Shown here piece after piece: positions 12,897 through 24,224 of a stretch of DNA of 64,000 nt. The DNA is from Rhizophagus sp. LPA8_4_AMF. Lineage: Eukaryota; Glomeromycota; Glomeromycetes; Glomerales; Glomeraceae. The notes beneath the pieces are model-generated. The model saw only the letters and a list, made by a program, of their open reading frames with translations. It was not told the DNA's origin and did not search any database. The stretch lies in assembly GCA_021464525.1 (NCBI GenBank), contig JADRCO010000003.1:1-64000 (forward strand), given 5' to 3'. The position numbers and the translations under genes were made by a program. Numbering within the stretch: position 1 is the stretch's first letter; each line of letters starts with the position of its first letter.

Positions 12897-14777
12897 ATGA
12901 TATTAACATCCGTTATAATTGTGTTTGTTGTTTCAGGCTCAATTCTTTTACTTTCAGTATTATTAATCGTCTTTTATTCCAAGTGTGTGAAAGATTTAAT
13001 TAATAAGTTAAGCCAGCAACAAAATGAAATTGCAGAAGATAAAATAACCGTAGAGGACCAAAATATCTTCGTACGTCAACAAAGCAGAGTAGGAATTGAT
13101 GAGAATAATCTAAATGAAGGTGATTAATATAATTATATGTTCCTTAAATAAAAAAATTACTTTATACATTTATCATCTGATACTAAGTTCGAATATTATA
13201 TTGTAAAGAGATCAACAAACTACGCCATGAACTTATTACAACCGTCTTTTATGAATCGAGATTCGCTGCACGAGGAAATGATCTAAATGAAAAATATGAG
13301 TATCAGCTATCCATCGTCGATCAACATGAAAAATTAACTGTTGCTGAGAAATTTGAAACCAAACGCCGAATTACAGTTGACAAGGATTTTCGGAACTTGC
13401 TTTTTCTTAAGGGTCCAAAATATATATGTGCATTATGTGGACGGTCTGGATATACAAATTATACATGCGAGCACTGCTCGCGTGATGTACTAAAATCCGA
13501 GTTTGTAAATTGGTCATCTGGGAATGAAGTAATTGATAAAGCCATCAGGAATTCGCAAATGATTCTTCCGTTACCTGGTTGGATACAGGAATGGATTCCA
13601 TTTCCAGAACTCGAAAATATGATATACAAGACCAGAGGTGGTTGTGCAACTATTTATACTGCGATCTGGACGAAAGGATATATGAAAGAATTTGACAACG
13701 AGAAGCGTACTTTTGAACGGAGTGGTCCTTATAAAGTCATCATAAAACGACTCGAGGGTTCAAGCATAGCTGATACGAAATATTTCAAAGAGGTTTTTTA
13801 TCAAGTGAAATCGAATTTTAATTTTTATACTTGATACAGGTGCAATTCTAACCAACAGTATGATAATTAGTTGACATTGCATCTTACCTTGCGCGGACAC
13901 GGATGTCAGGTGGTTCACTGTTGTGGTGTAACACGGGATCCTGAGAGCGGTGACTTTATGTTAGTCATGGTGGAAATGGAGAGTGATCTGTATCACTATA
14001 TTCAAGAAAGTTTGTACTCGATTACAGAGAAAGAAGTTTATAATATTCTCCGATGCATCTGCTCAGCACTTGTTCAAATTCACGATAACCATTTAGTGCA
14101 TCGTGATCTTCATTCTGGCAACGTATTGCGCCGTTTTGACACAAAATGGTTCATTTCTGATTTGGGATTGTGTGGGCCGGCGAACAAGCCACCGACTAGC
14201 ATATATGGAAATTTACCATATATTGCCCCAGAGGTGTTGCGTCTTGATAGATTCACCCCGAAAGCTGACATTTACAGTTTGGGTATGTTAATGTACGAGA
14301 TATTAACTGGTTTCCCTCCTTTTCACGACCGAGTGCATGATTGTCACTTGGCAATTGATATCGTCAGCGGTATTCGACCGACAATTCCACCCGATCTTCC
14401 AGATACTTTAAAGTACTGGATGGAGCAGTGCTGGGATAACAACCCGGAGGCCCGACCAACATCTGCAAAACTTCACGAATATTTCATTGAAAAGTACAAA
14501 CTATCTTTTGATAAGTGTGATTTTGATCCTAGTGTGATGAAGCGTAATTTGAAACTAAAACCGTTATTAAAAAGTTCAAGTAGTAAACTATATGACTTTG
14601 GTGATTTGCTGTCAGATCAAAAATCATGTAAGTTCTTTTAAAAAAGTATTATTGTTATTTATATGCAAAAATGTCTAAACGAATCAATAATTATTTTGTC
14701 ATTTAGCATATGAAACTATTCAAGATAAATTGGCCATATCCGTCAAAAGCGTAACATCTGATAGCTCTGTAGTGTAA
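12897..14777 (+). CDS. Membrane-anchored protein kinase with Cys-rich finger
   Basis: Exons 12897-13119, 13209-13804, 13871-14627 and 14707-14777 join in phase to about 548 residues. The N-terminus carries one hydrophobic segment (about residues 3-28, SVIIVFVVSGSILLLSVLLI) and then a polar, coiled stretch. A four-cysteine finger (CALCG then CEHC) and the WSSGNEVIDKAIR motif precede the kinase; this pre-kinase pattern is typical of the expanded Rhizophagus kinases. Kinase landmarks: glycine loop RGGCATIYTAIW, lysine in VIIKRLEG, catalytic loop HRDLHSGN, DLG in place of DFG, APE in YIAPEVL, and CWDNNPEARP. Most catalytic residues are present, so it is probably active, but DLG is a variation. 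A membrane anchor is unusual for this family. A longer 5' end with more exons is possible because the 13120 donor (gtgatt) is weak and the ATG lies close to the hydrophobic segment. Confidence 0.8.
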
Positions 14778-15229
14778 AAACTACACAAACTCAGAATATT
14801 TCTTTAACCAAGCTCGATTAACTAAATACTATTAATTATTACGTCACCAAACTTGCCATCATTTAGAACTAAGATCTCATTAGAAAGTGCATTAGTGTTA
14901 TGTAGAATTCTGACTTTATTATTGATTAAAGATTTATAATTTAATTTGTTTGTCAACAACTCATTACATTAATGTTTCATTTTATACATGTTTAAAAAAT
15001 CATTTTGAAAAATAAAAAAAAAAGAGACAATAAAATGAATGGAGGGGCAATTTTAAAGAGCGGAAACAATCTTGAGTGATTACCCATAAAATGAGAGTTC
15101 TATCCAATTACTCCATATTACTATTACTAATTCTATGCCTATCTATTATGCTTTAAGATAAATTACTTTCATCCATAATGGCAAATTACTTTTCGTAACG
15201 CTAAAGTACAATTTTTTGTATAGTAGGGC
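14778..15229. other. Intergenic sequence downstream of the kinase
   Basis: AT-rich 3' flank of the membrane-anchored kinase. No gene, RNA or repeat is recognised before the hAT-like element that starts near 15230. Confidence 0.4.
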
Positions 15230-15455
15230 TAGGGATAGAGAGAGCTACATGCATCAAGTTTAAAGAATGAATTGAATGATGATCAATGATTTTGATTGGC
15301 TATTAAACGACAATTGGTTTGTAATCGTCATAATTTTGAAGACAACTCGGTTCACGCTTTATGATTAAAAGTAGGTCTGAACTCAGGAGATACAGAATCT
15401 TCTGAATTTAAAATCGTTTCTAGAATCGACTCATTTTGAGCCGTTTCCATCCCTA
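15230..15455. mobile_element. Possible hAT-like MITE fragment
   Basis: Begins TAGGGATAGAGAG and ends TTTCCATCCCTA, so the ends are imperfect inverted repeats of the TAGGGATG type seen in hAT transposons. The length (226 bp) and the right end resemble the clearer hAT element at 43372-43601. No matching 8-bp target duplication is found, so it may be truncated or old. Confidence 0.4.
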
Positions 15456-15562
15456 AATAATAGGCGTATTGTTCAGGCTGAAGTAAATGTCAATCTGACG
15501 GACATTTATTCTATATTTATTTCGTAACAACAATGACTATTACAAATTAGCAATGATAGCTA

Positions 15563-15736
15563 TAAGTGCCGCCGTTATAATGACATCTCGTTATAACGAC
15601 ATATTATTGTATAACGACATACCATTTTTTGGATTCCTTTGATGTCGTTATATAAAGCATAATAAATCTCATTATAACGACAATTAGAAAAAATTTACTA
15701 ATGGCCCGAAATATGTCTTATAACAGAAGGCACTTG
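15563..15736. mobile_element. Pogo/Tigger-like MITE with TA target site
   Basis: A 174-bp element with imperfect terminal inverted repeats: left TAAGTGCCGCCGTTATAATG, right (reverse complement) CAAGTGCCTTCTGTTATAAG. It is flanked by TA on both sides. Internal copies of GTTATAACGACAT occur in both orientations. The CAGTGCC-like ends and TA duplication fit the Tc1/mariner-pogo class. It is too short to encode a transposase. Confidence 0.65.
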
Positions 15737-16211
15737 TATTAACTTACAAAAACTCCGTTAATTGGAACATTGGACTTAATAAATGAATAGACAAAATTCT
15801 TCATACATCACATTAGATAAATAATTCTTTAATGAAAACCAATTAGAACAATACAATCACAGTCAATGTACAAATTCTTGTAAAGTGTTAATCTTATCAT
15901 GTTCGGATTTAAGTGCTAGTTATATATATATCTTATTAAAGTATTTTTTTGATCTAGTAATTTTCTATATTCATGAAATCTTAGCCAATTATTACTATCA
16001 TTGAAAATTTTTATTATTAAGTGATTATTTCATTATTGCAAAAATATATTCAAGAATTGGAGTTTAAATTAAACTCTAAATATTTATTTAAAACAAGTAA
16101 TTATTTATACTATATATTAGATCTTTTTTTTCAAGTGAATTTTCTCTTGCAATATTATTATAAAACAATAATTATTAAAAAGATCCTTAAATATTTGATG
16201 ATATAAACGGT
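15737..16211. other. Intergenic sequence downstream of the IF-3 gene
   Basis: Lies between the pogo-like MITE and the 3' end of the minus-strand IF-3 gene. AT-rich; the open frame 16021-16206 is not supported by any family feature. Confidence 0.4.
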
Positions 16212-17060
16212 TTATTTTTCCTTAACATCCTCCAAGGTGAAATTATTAGTGTCAATAGCACTATCATCAACATCACAATCAACATCGGTAGGAAAATCTT
16301 TGTGAACGTTAATCTTACCTTGAATTTCTACTGTAACACTATCATCAATCCATTTAGGTTCTTTAATGTCCTTAGCAAATTTGCTTAATTCATTTAAAAT
16401 TCTATCTAAAATAGTTTTATCTTTATTATCTTGATTATACCGATCTTTTTTAGTTTTATCACTAATAACCACCCGAAGTTGATATCCTTTCTCCAACCAT
16501 TCTATTGATCTAGATAATTTGTGTGAAAGATCATTTGGTGACACTTTCCACGTTAATTTTAATTCTTTTTTCAATATATGTGGAGTGGTTTGTTGTTTTT
16601 GTTTACTTTGTTTATATAATTCTTGCTTAGAAACTAATTTGCATATTGGTATTTCTTCTTGTTCTTGATGATGACGTTCTTGGGAAGGCTGTTGAAAAGG
16701 ATTCTTTGACGAGAAAGCAGCATTAACCGGTGAAACTTGAACTAAAAAATATTTTTTTCTATCAAAGGATGATAAAATTTTTTTTAATGGGTACGTCCCT
16801 TGTAATTGACCCTCTAAATTAACGTATTTGATATATTTTGATTTAATTTCTTCATCGCGAGGTTTACGATTTTGCTGTTGTCTTTGTGGATTTGAAGATT
16901 TATTATTATTAAACGGTGATAAAGTAAAATTAAAATTAGAAGTCTTTGTTGATGATAATAGACGAAAATTCGTTATAGAATTTTGATTAAAAAATATTTT
17001 TTTTCGCTGTTTAAAGTATATAGGATAAATACAATTAATTATTTTTTGTTTCTTTATCAT
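16212..17060 (-). CDS. Mitochondrial translation initiation factor IF-3
   Basis: A single-exon protein of 282 residues. The N-terminus (about 1-45) is basic and hydroxylated without acidic residues, as expected for a mitochondrial presequence. The IF-3 N-domain covers about 75-160 (KYVNLEGQLQGTYPLKKIL, then PICKLVSKQELYK, matching the PPVCKLxDYxKY signature). The C-domain covers about 165-240 (KKELKLTWKVSPNDLSHKL, WLEKGYQLRVVI). An acidic C-terminal tail follows. IF-3 binds the small ribosomal subunit, prevents premature subunit joining and checks initiator tRNA and start codon; this copy would work in mitochondria (yeast Aim23 and human MTIF3 are relatives). The N-domain carries a low-complexity insertion (NPFQQPSQERHHQEQEE). 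Confidence 0.87.
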   Translation of the reverse strand: MIKKQKIINCIYPIYFKQRKKIFFNQNSITNFRLLSSTKTSNFNFTLSPFNNNKSSNPQRQQQNRKPRDEEIKSKYIKYVNLEGQLQGTYPLKKILSSFDRKKYFLVQVSPVNAAFSSKNPFQQPSQERHHQEQEEIPICKLVSKQELYKQSKQKQQTTPHILKKELKLTWKVSPNDLSHKLSRSIEWLEKGYQLRVVISDKTKKDRYNQDNKDKTILDRILNELSKFAKDIKEPKWIDDSVTVEIQGKINVHKDFPTDVDCDVDDSAIDTNNFTLEDVKEK

Positions 17061-17993
17061 AATTATTTTTACAAATCAAAATTTTTTTTTTATTATTTTT
17101 TTTTTTTATGGGAAATCATGTTACACAAAATTGATGTAACTACGGAGAAGGCCCGTGATATATATATTTAGTAGCACAAGCTGTACAGATAACTTTCATC
17201 ATGGTCGTTATACGTCATATTTATCACGAAGAACCTGATTTTTTCATTATGGAAATGGTACGATAAACTATGAATATAACGCAATCATCAATGCAGTTTT
17301 AATTATTGTACAATTATTTACAAATATATAAATAATTAAAATAGAATTAGAAAACTTCTTTTGTTCTTTTTTGTTCTTGTTTTAGATTTTTATCGCCATT
17401 AAAAACATAATAAATCTGTTTTGAGTTTTTTACAATATCTATTTATCAACAATTCATAAACGTTCTATTATTGTACAAAAATAATAATATCATAATTATT
17501 ACACTTTTGTATTTGTTCACCAATATGGCAAAATTAAAACAAAAAAAAGAAAAGAAAAAGTAGGAATTCTTTTGTGTTTGCCGAAGTTAACCTATATATG
17601 TACAAATCAATGACTTGAATGAAGCAATATTCTGGGTTGTATGATTTAATTATGCATTGTAAACATAAACAGAATTCTATAATAATTGTCTCGGAGTACG
17701 GGTGTTATTCATCTTCACCGAATTACCCGGGACTTTCATTAAATTTCCATTTTTATATTTATATATGCATTTTTATTAGTTAGGTAACAAGGCCGTTTCC
17801 AAAAAAAATATAGATTTCCAGTTACACGTAGAAAATCTGATTGTTGAGTACACCTGAGAAGTTTCCGACGCCTCATTAAATTTCCAAATTGAGAAACAAT
17901 TAAATTCTAGTTATCCATTTCAGGGTTCTTTAAAAAAAATATAAATAAGCTAAAAGTGAATATGAAGATTTTAACCTTTTCACTTACTTCAAC
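17061..17993. other. Divergent intergenic region, IF-3 and P450
   Basis: Shared upstream region of the minus-strand IF-3 gene and the plus-strand P450. It has poly-T and poly-A tracts; no gene is recognised. Confidence 0.45.
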
Positions 17994-19292
17994 ATGAGTT
18001 ATCTAGCTATTGCTGTAGTGGTTGTTGTCTTTTTCACGCTAAATTATCTTTTTGGACAAAAAAAATTATTCGCGATTCCTTCTAAACATCTCTTGATTAG
18101 TGACGTTCAGGAGGCTAAAGATATTCTTATTTCTAGTAATCTTGACTCTCGAGTAAAATCAAATCAGAATTTGCGTCTTACCTTTGGGATTTCAAATCCC
18201 TTTACAAATTCGGATAGATCATATCACCAAGACTTCCGTAAACTTATTGTTAAATCGATTGATTTAAATGATGAAGAATGGAATAAGATTAAAAATATTA
18301 CTCTTAAAGCCGTAAACGATTACTCTAATTTAGATAAGGGTGGTATTGTTGAAATTGTTCCCTGGATTCAACAAATAACGTTAAATGTTGTGCTATGTGG
18401 TTATTTAGGGATGGATGTGAACGTTGATAAAGTTATTAACATTGCTCCGGGTATAATCAACGACCTTTGGCTCAAATCCAAAGAACTTAATTGTGTGAAG
18501 GAAAATAACGAAAAATTTAATTCAATAATGAAAACCAAAAGCAAGCTCAAAAATCTTTTCCGCAGTGTAGCATCCGAAGCTAGTGAAACTCCCAACGTGA
18601 TTAAGAAAATTTCAGAAATTGCTAGAAAGCATTTTCCAAACGCATTTTGCTCAGAAGCTACAGATAATTCTTTAGCTGATGACTTAGAATCACCTCTAAA
18701 TATTTTAATTCCCGCGTACGAAACAATGTGGAGGGTTGTCCTATACTCCCTTTTGGAGATTAAAGTGCGCCCCTCATTGAAAAAAGATTATGACACCAAA
18801 GAACTCAACTTTAAAGAAATTGATGAAGCAGTCAAAACTTTTCTAAAGAAACCGAACCACTCTACACTTAAGGATGATTCTTCTATATTATGGTGTATTA
18901 TTCAGGAAACTTTGCGATTATATCCTCCAACAAGACATATTCATAGAGTCGACGAAAAACATAATGTTGTTACCGTCGCTGTGGAAAAAATTCATCGTGA
19001 TCCTGAAAATTGGGGAGAAGATGCGACTTTTTTTAAACCTAAGCGTTTCTTATCCAATGAAAAGAATAAGGCATATATACCATTTTCATATGGTAAACTA
19101 AAATGTGTAGCTGCCGATAAATTTGCTCCAACATTGGCTGCCATCCTTATATCAGCTATTTTAGATCGTGTGGACGATATAATTCTTGGACAGAAGACAA
19201 AAGAATCATTATTTCTAAAAGCGAATCTTCCTTTTGAAAATAACCGGAGTGCATTTGATAAAGTCGAAGTTACTTTAACAAGGAAATCCTGA
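17994..19292 (+). CDS. Cytochrome P450
   Basis: A single-exon protein of 432 residues with an N-terminal membrane anchor (about residues 3-22, LAIAVVVVVFFTLNYLF). The K-helix ExxR motif is ETLR (about residue 304) in QETLRLYPPTRHIHR. The PERF-like region is FKPKRFL. The haem-binding loop is PFSYGKLKC with the cysteine ligand near residue 371. These are haem-thiolate monooxygenase features; the substrate cannot be told. The protein is shorter than most fungal P450s (about 500). The usual acidic-Thr pair of the I-helix is not obvious (the region reads LIPAYETMWRV), and the haem loop lacks the usual arginine (K-L-K-C). It could be a divergent active enzyme or one with altered chemistry. Confidence 0.88.
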   Translation: MSYLAIAVVVVVFFTLNYLFGQKKLFAIPSKHLLISDVQEAKDILISSNLDSRVKSNQNLRLTFGISNPFTNSDRSYHQDFRKLIVKSIDLNDEEWNKIKNITLKAVNDYSNLDKGGIVEIVPWIQQITLNVVLCGYLGMDVNVDKVINIAPGIINDLWLKSKELNCVKENNEKFNSIMKTKSKLKNLFRSVASEASETPNVIKKISEIARKHFPNAFCSEATDNSLADDLESPLNILIPAYETMWRVVLYSLLEIKVRPSLKKDYDTKELNFKEIDEAVKTFLKKPNHSTLKDDSSILWCIIQETLRLYPPTRHIHRVDEKHNVVTVAVEKIHRDPENWGEDATFFKPKRFLSNEKNKAYIPFSYGKLKCVAADKFAPTLAAILISAILDRVDDIILGQKTKESLFLKANLPFENNRSAFDKVEVTLTRKS

Positions 19293-19830
19293 AGGACGAG
19301 AAAGTCTTAAGAAATCAATGCATTGTATCATTGTATGGGGTATACTTAATAGTAGGCTGCGCCATTTTAAGTACAATATTATCGTTTTACTTTTTATAAA
19401 CAATTTGTAAATTTTATTTATAATTTTTTTTTTTTCATTACAGAGAACATTAATTATCATAACAATTTATTGTATAATACATTAAGTTATTAATTGCATA
19501 AAATAAAGTAGTATATAAATTTTATATAACATTTATCGGTTATAAGTTACAGTATATCAAATGGTTGGCTTTATTTTTTTATGTTAAATGATCATGATGA
19601 GTTTGACATTTCTATCGCCTTTGTTTTATGAAGTAGAATTTTAGTTTAAATTGGATTTTAAGGACGCATTTATTGATGGATGGAGTAATACTGGCGAATT
19701 ACATTAATTTGTATCACGGAATACTTTTACGCTACATATTATTTTAGCAAAATCAAATTTGTTTAAAAAATAACTATCCCCAAGTAATAGGCTTAAAATA
19801 GTATCGTACATAATTAGTTGATAATAGTGA
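19293..19830. other. Intergenic sequence downstream of P450
   Basis: AT-rich flank with no supported gene. Confidence 0.4.
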
Positions 19831-19959
19831 CATATCGGCGGATTTGTTTCATCACATGTCATTTGCTATAACAAATTTATTATAGAAATGGGAAAACCCA
19901 GTTCACTAATTAATTTACTATGTTCGGCTGACATGTGATGAAACAAATCCGCCGATATG
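19831..19959. mobile_element. MITE with perfect 31-bp terminal inverted repeats
   Basis: The arms 19831-19861 and 19929-19959 are exact reverse complements (starting CATATCGGCGG, ending CCGCCGATATG) around a 67-nt unrelated centre. A TA lies just outside the TCGGCGG core on each side, which fits a TA-targeting Tc1/mariner-type MITE. Perfect arms suggest recent origin or selection for the hairpin. Confidence 0.7.
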
Positions 19960-22390
19960 ATTTTCAGCCAGAATAAATATTAATTTAAGAAATTTCAGCA
20001 AATTTTTTTATCTTTTAATTCCGCCTTTCGAATTTAAACTTGGGGGTTGATTATTACTTAATATCCGAGAGTACTATAGCCCGTGATATATAAAATAAAT
20101 TCTTTTAATAAAATCTCTACCGAAATTTTTACGATTCTACTAATTAGTCGTTAATATTGTGCTTAATATTGAAATGTCGTTTAGCTCTTATACCTGTCTA
20201 ACAATATATTGAATTCAAAACTTGAAAGGGGAGGGGAGAGAAATCAAACGTCTATTACATACGTAATTGCTCGAATTTGAAAATTCAAATTCACATGGTG
20301 CCAATATAATATTTATTGGGTTATTTATAAGTGATTCAAAGATTTGTCATTAAAGGGTTTGACGATTTATCAATTTTGTAGGATAAATTTTATTAACTAA
20401 AATATTTCTTGATTTAGCGTAAAGCATTTTTGTCGTGAAGTCATGTTTCGTTATAATAATTTTTTAATCAATCTCTTTATAAATAATGGTTCATTTTTTG
20501 TTTCATATTCGTTCATATCCAGCAACAAGCTTATTTCTCATACTGTAATTAAAGCAGAGTCTAGTGTAAAATTCCATTTGCTGGTATATTCAATGGGTTA
20601 TTAGTTGTTCATCACCCTTGTCGGTCCTGCCAGTACCATTTTCTGAAGTCAATCTTTTGAATACTCATTTCCCGAACTGGATCATTTGAATCCAAATTTC
20701 CAATATCTAGTTTAATTTATTACATGATATAATTAATATATGTATTTATATGGCAATAAATAATAACAAGATTTAATGAATTATTGCGTCAAGAATTTTA
20801 TCAAGTTATTAAAATTTATGTACAGTGTGTAGTAGGTCAGGTGATTTTTTTTTATGGTTCTCACGTAAAAAAGTTTACGTATATATTGCATTATTATTTT
20901 TATTATTACATATACTGTATATATATTTTTATATTTATTACTTTTGTTAATTTAATAATTTTGTTTTATTTTAAATTTTGTAATCAAATGATCTTTTGGC
21001 TGACAATCATTTTTATGCACCGTATGGCCAAGTCAAAATGAAATGTGTTAAAAAGAAACCTATACATCTTTTATTAATCCAGTAAAATGTCTATATTAAT
21101 ATTAGTGAAATTGGAGTTTCGGGAGAAACAATCGGGGAAACGGACTTCGGGAAATGATCGGAAATCATACCGTAACCGTTTATCACTCTATAACTTAGTT
21201 CTTGTTTTATATTCATGACGCAACTATCACGTAAATTTTTTTATATTTTATATTGTGCGCGCGTAATTTATTAATCATTTAACATGCTATTGTTATATTG
21301 TTATATAAGTTACGAATTATTAAAAATATTAATTTTGCGAGTAATTTCACTTTTTCTTTCATATCAGGAGACTAATTCTTTTTTTTTCAGAGAAATATCT
21401 CATCAATCACTCACACTATATATGGTTTTATTTACTCGTTGTGCTTATGTAAGATTAGCGTGTCCAAAAATTCAATGTATAAGAACCAAGCAAATATTTC
21501 CCACGTTCCATAGAAAACATACTAAAGTAAACGCTTTTATATTTGATCTTCCGCTGCTTTAGAAGTCATCAAAACAAATTGTTCAAATCGGAAGTGGAAG
21601 TATATAACGCAGTTTAGTACCTTCTGATGGAATACCAAGATATTGAAGCGATTAGATAGGAATAATGTTATAAAGAATAAGGCGGATTTACGGCGTGGAT
21701 GAAATATGGTGATGGATATAGAGCACGATGACAATTAAGGAAAAAGAATTTTCATCGATATCTTTCGTTCCATTAGTCCAATTTTTCAATACTTATTTTG
21801 CCCGTTATTTTATTATAATAAATAGTAGAAGAGAAGTGAAGACATGGGTAAGTCTAACATGATTATTTATCATTTTAGACAATTTAAAATGTGCTTGGAT
21901 AGCACGTTACAAAATGTCAAAATCTGGGTAAAAGCGAAAATCATGCGTATTCACACCATTGAACTCAAAAATAAAATTGATCAAGGCTATTAATTATTAT
22001 GTATAATGAATTTAATTTTTAGCAACTATTATTACTAGGGTAAAAATATTGGTAATAAATTTGGTTAGCTTCGTATCACCAAATCTGATTGTTACCGATA
22101 AAAATTGGTATGGTATAGATTACTTTCCAAATTCGTTCAATTTTCTTGCTTATCAAAATTATTAGTAATTAAGCGATCATAGTAAGAAAATATTGCTTTG
22201 CTTCATTTAAATAGTTACTTAAATGGCAAAAAATAAAATATTATGAATGATCGTTCTTTACGGTGATCTTCTTTCATGATATTTAAATCGTTCATCATCA
22301 CATTATTTCTATGTTCTATTAATTAACATAAATTACTAAAATTCATCATTACCTTCTCCCTTTCCTTTCTACCATTTTAGAGAAAAAATA
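19960..22390. other. Long intergenic region
   Basis: About 2.4 kb without a supported gene. Open frames at 20784-21041, 21284-21562 and 21537-21734 have no domain, and their composition looks like random AT-rich translation. A gacatgg/gtaagt junction near 21847 and a ttttag site at 22380 could bound a 5'-UTR intron of the next gene. Confidence 0.45.
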
Positions 22391-23170
22391 ATGTCAGGAA
22401 TTCCTTTTATTTCATTTTCTTCAGTACCTTCTCAGCCTCAAATTCCCGATCTATCTTCGCCTATACCTAACCCAACAATACCTGCTTCTGTTATTCCGAC
22501 GCCTGATAATCCTTTTTCTTCTATTGTTCCCTCCCCCATAACATCAACTGAAATAGTTACAAAAACTGAAAGTAATCTGAGTTTACCAGCTCATTCAACA
22601 GTTACACCTAGAGGGGCTGCGACACATACCTCAACTATAAGCGTGTCAAGCGATCAAAACACCCAGAGAAATATTAGTACTGCTAATATTGCCGCAATTA
22701 TATTAGGCATCATGATTGGCCTTATTATCGTTGGAGGTAGTATAGTAATATTGATACAAAGTAAATTTTCAAAAAATAAAGAAAATGAGAAAAATCAATC
22801 CCAACGTCCTTCAATAGATGAAAATGTACATAATACAGAATTATCCGAAAGAATTTCAGATCAAATGTCACAGAAAGATTCATTAATATATTTTCGCCCT
22901 CAATTTCCTCTTCCTCCACCTCGGCATCCTCCACCTCAAAGTCTTTTACTTCAACATTCACCTCAATACCCTCAACATCCTCCACAAAGTCCTTCAACAG
23001 CTTTATATATTTCGTCTTCGACATATAATACAAGAAATTATTCATATGAACCTCCACTTTCAGAACATTCTGCAGAAATTCCAAATTATTATCAAAAATA
23101 TTCGCACTTACCACTTCCGATCGCCACTGACGTCATCTCCCCGCAGAGTCAGCTTTCTTCTGATAAATAA
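22391..23170 (+). CDS. Single-pass membrane protein, Ser/Thr/Pro-rich
   Basis: A single-exon protein of 259 residues. Residues 1-97 are rich in Ser, Thr and Pro with likely O-glycosylation sites. One transmembrane helix lies near 98-122 (IAAIILGIMIGLIIVGGSIV). The C-terminal side is polar and proline-rich (PLPPPRHPPPQS, QHPPQSP), as in binding sites for SH3 or WW domains. No signal peptide is visible, so the helix would act as a signal anchor with the Ser/Thr-rich part outside. The plan resembles fungal cell-surface sensors (mucin-like ectodomain, one helix, cytoplasmic tail), but no family is recognised and the role is unknown. Confidence 0.72.
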   Translation: MSGIPFISFSSVPSQPQIPDLSSPIPNPTIPASVIPTPDNPFSSIVPSPITSTEIVTKTESNLSLPAHSTVTPRGAATHTSTISVSSDQNTQRNISTANIAAIILGIMIGLIIVGGSIVILIQSKFSKNKENEKNQSQRPSIDENVHNTELSERISDQMSQKDSLIYFRPQFPLPPPRHPPPQSLLLQHSPQYPQHPPQSPSTALYISSSTYNTRNYSYEPPLSEHSAEIPNYYQKYSHLPLPIATDVISPQSQLSSDK

Positions 23171-24224
23171 CATAAAATATTAATAGATAGTAGTTACATT
23201 TTAGCCAAAAAAATATATAATTCCGGTAAATAATCCTATAATACCGGCAGGGATGGTCGATATTGGGAATAAACTTAGAATAAAATAAATAGATAGATGA
23301 ATAAAATATATTAATTTTCCTTAATAAATTTTTCGTACCTTTTATTTATATTCGTATACATGATATATATTTTTTTAAAATATAAAATTATTTTGCTTTA
23401 CCCTTTACTGCAGCGTGTCATTCGCACCTTGATCTGAATATATTATGCGCTTTCATTTGTCTTGTTTATTCTCTCAAAACTTTAGAATCGGTTGTTTTAT
23501 AATTACAGCAAATCTTTTTTCTAGTTTCAGGAATTGAGATCACAGATTTTTATGATAAAAAAAAAAAAAAATTAAAATATTCATGCGGAAAACATGAAAA
23601 CAATCCACAATATTGATCATGAATATTTAGAATACTTTTTTTTTTCATTCACAGATTAGAAAAAAAAAATCAAATCATCCTTTGATATGGATTTAAAATT
23701 GATACAATTATTGAGATAATATAATAAAACTCCTTAACATCTTTCTTCATTTTACTCCGGAGCGGAGTCGTGATAATTCTGCACGTGATTGGTGAATCCG
23801 CTCCGGACTTGTTGTTAATGCTGTTATTATGCAATTAGTTAGTATTCAACAACAAATCATCCGAAACATTCTCTAGTGACTAGGTACTTTATGAACCATT
23901 AAGTTATTCATATTTATCCGATAATCTTAATTTGATGAAAATATCATACTAAGTCATTTTATTCAATAAAGAAGTCAATTTAACTAGGCATATTAAAACA
24001 TTAAACATAATTCTAACAAAAAATGGGACCGTTTATTTTGAAGATATTGACCATATAAAAAGAAGGCTACCTTTAAGATGTTTTTATGTTACGTAAAATA
24101 TACTGAATTCAGGAAGAATGCCATATAAATCGCATCGGAAAATAAACTTATTTTGTTATTTAAATAAAATTAAAACATTACTTGAAAATAAGAAAACTAC
24201 TCGATAACATACAAATAAACTCTT
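23171..24224. other. Intergenic region with a small inverted repeat
   Basis: No gene is supported. Poly-A/T tracts occur at 23.55-23.67 kb. A short GC-rich inverted repeat lies at 23756-23807 and is listed separately. Confidence 0.45.
23756..23807. repeat. Short GC-rich inverted repeat
   Basis: TCCGGAGCGGA (23756-23766) and TCCGCTCCGGA (23797-23807) are exact reverse complements 30 nt apart, around a CACGTG-containing loop. It stands out in AT-rich surroundings and could be a tiny foldback element or a hairpin. Confidence 0.5.

Noticed and set aside
14103-14291. Second open frame inside the kinase gene
   Set aside because: It is an out-of-frame shadow of the kinase exon, which has all catalytic motifs.
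22725-23114. 129-codon minus-strand frame opposite the Ser/Pro-rich gene
   Set aside because: Its glutamate/valine-rich translation mirrors the proline/serine codons on the plus strand.
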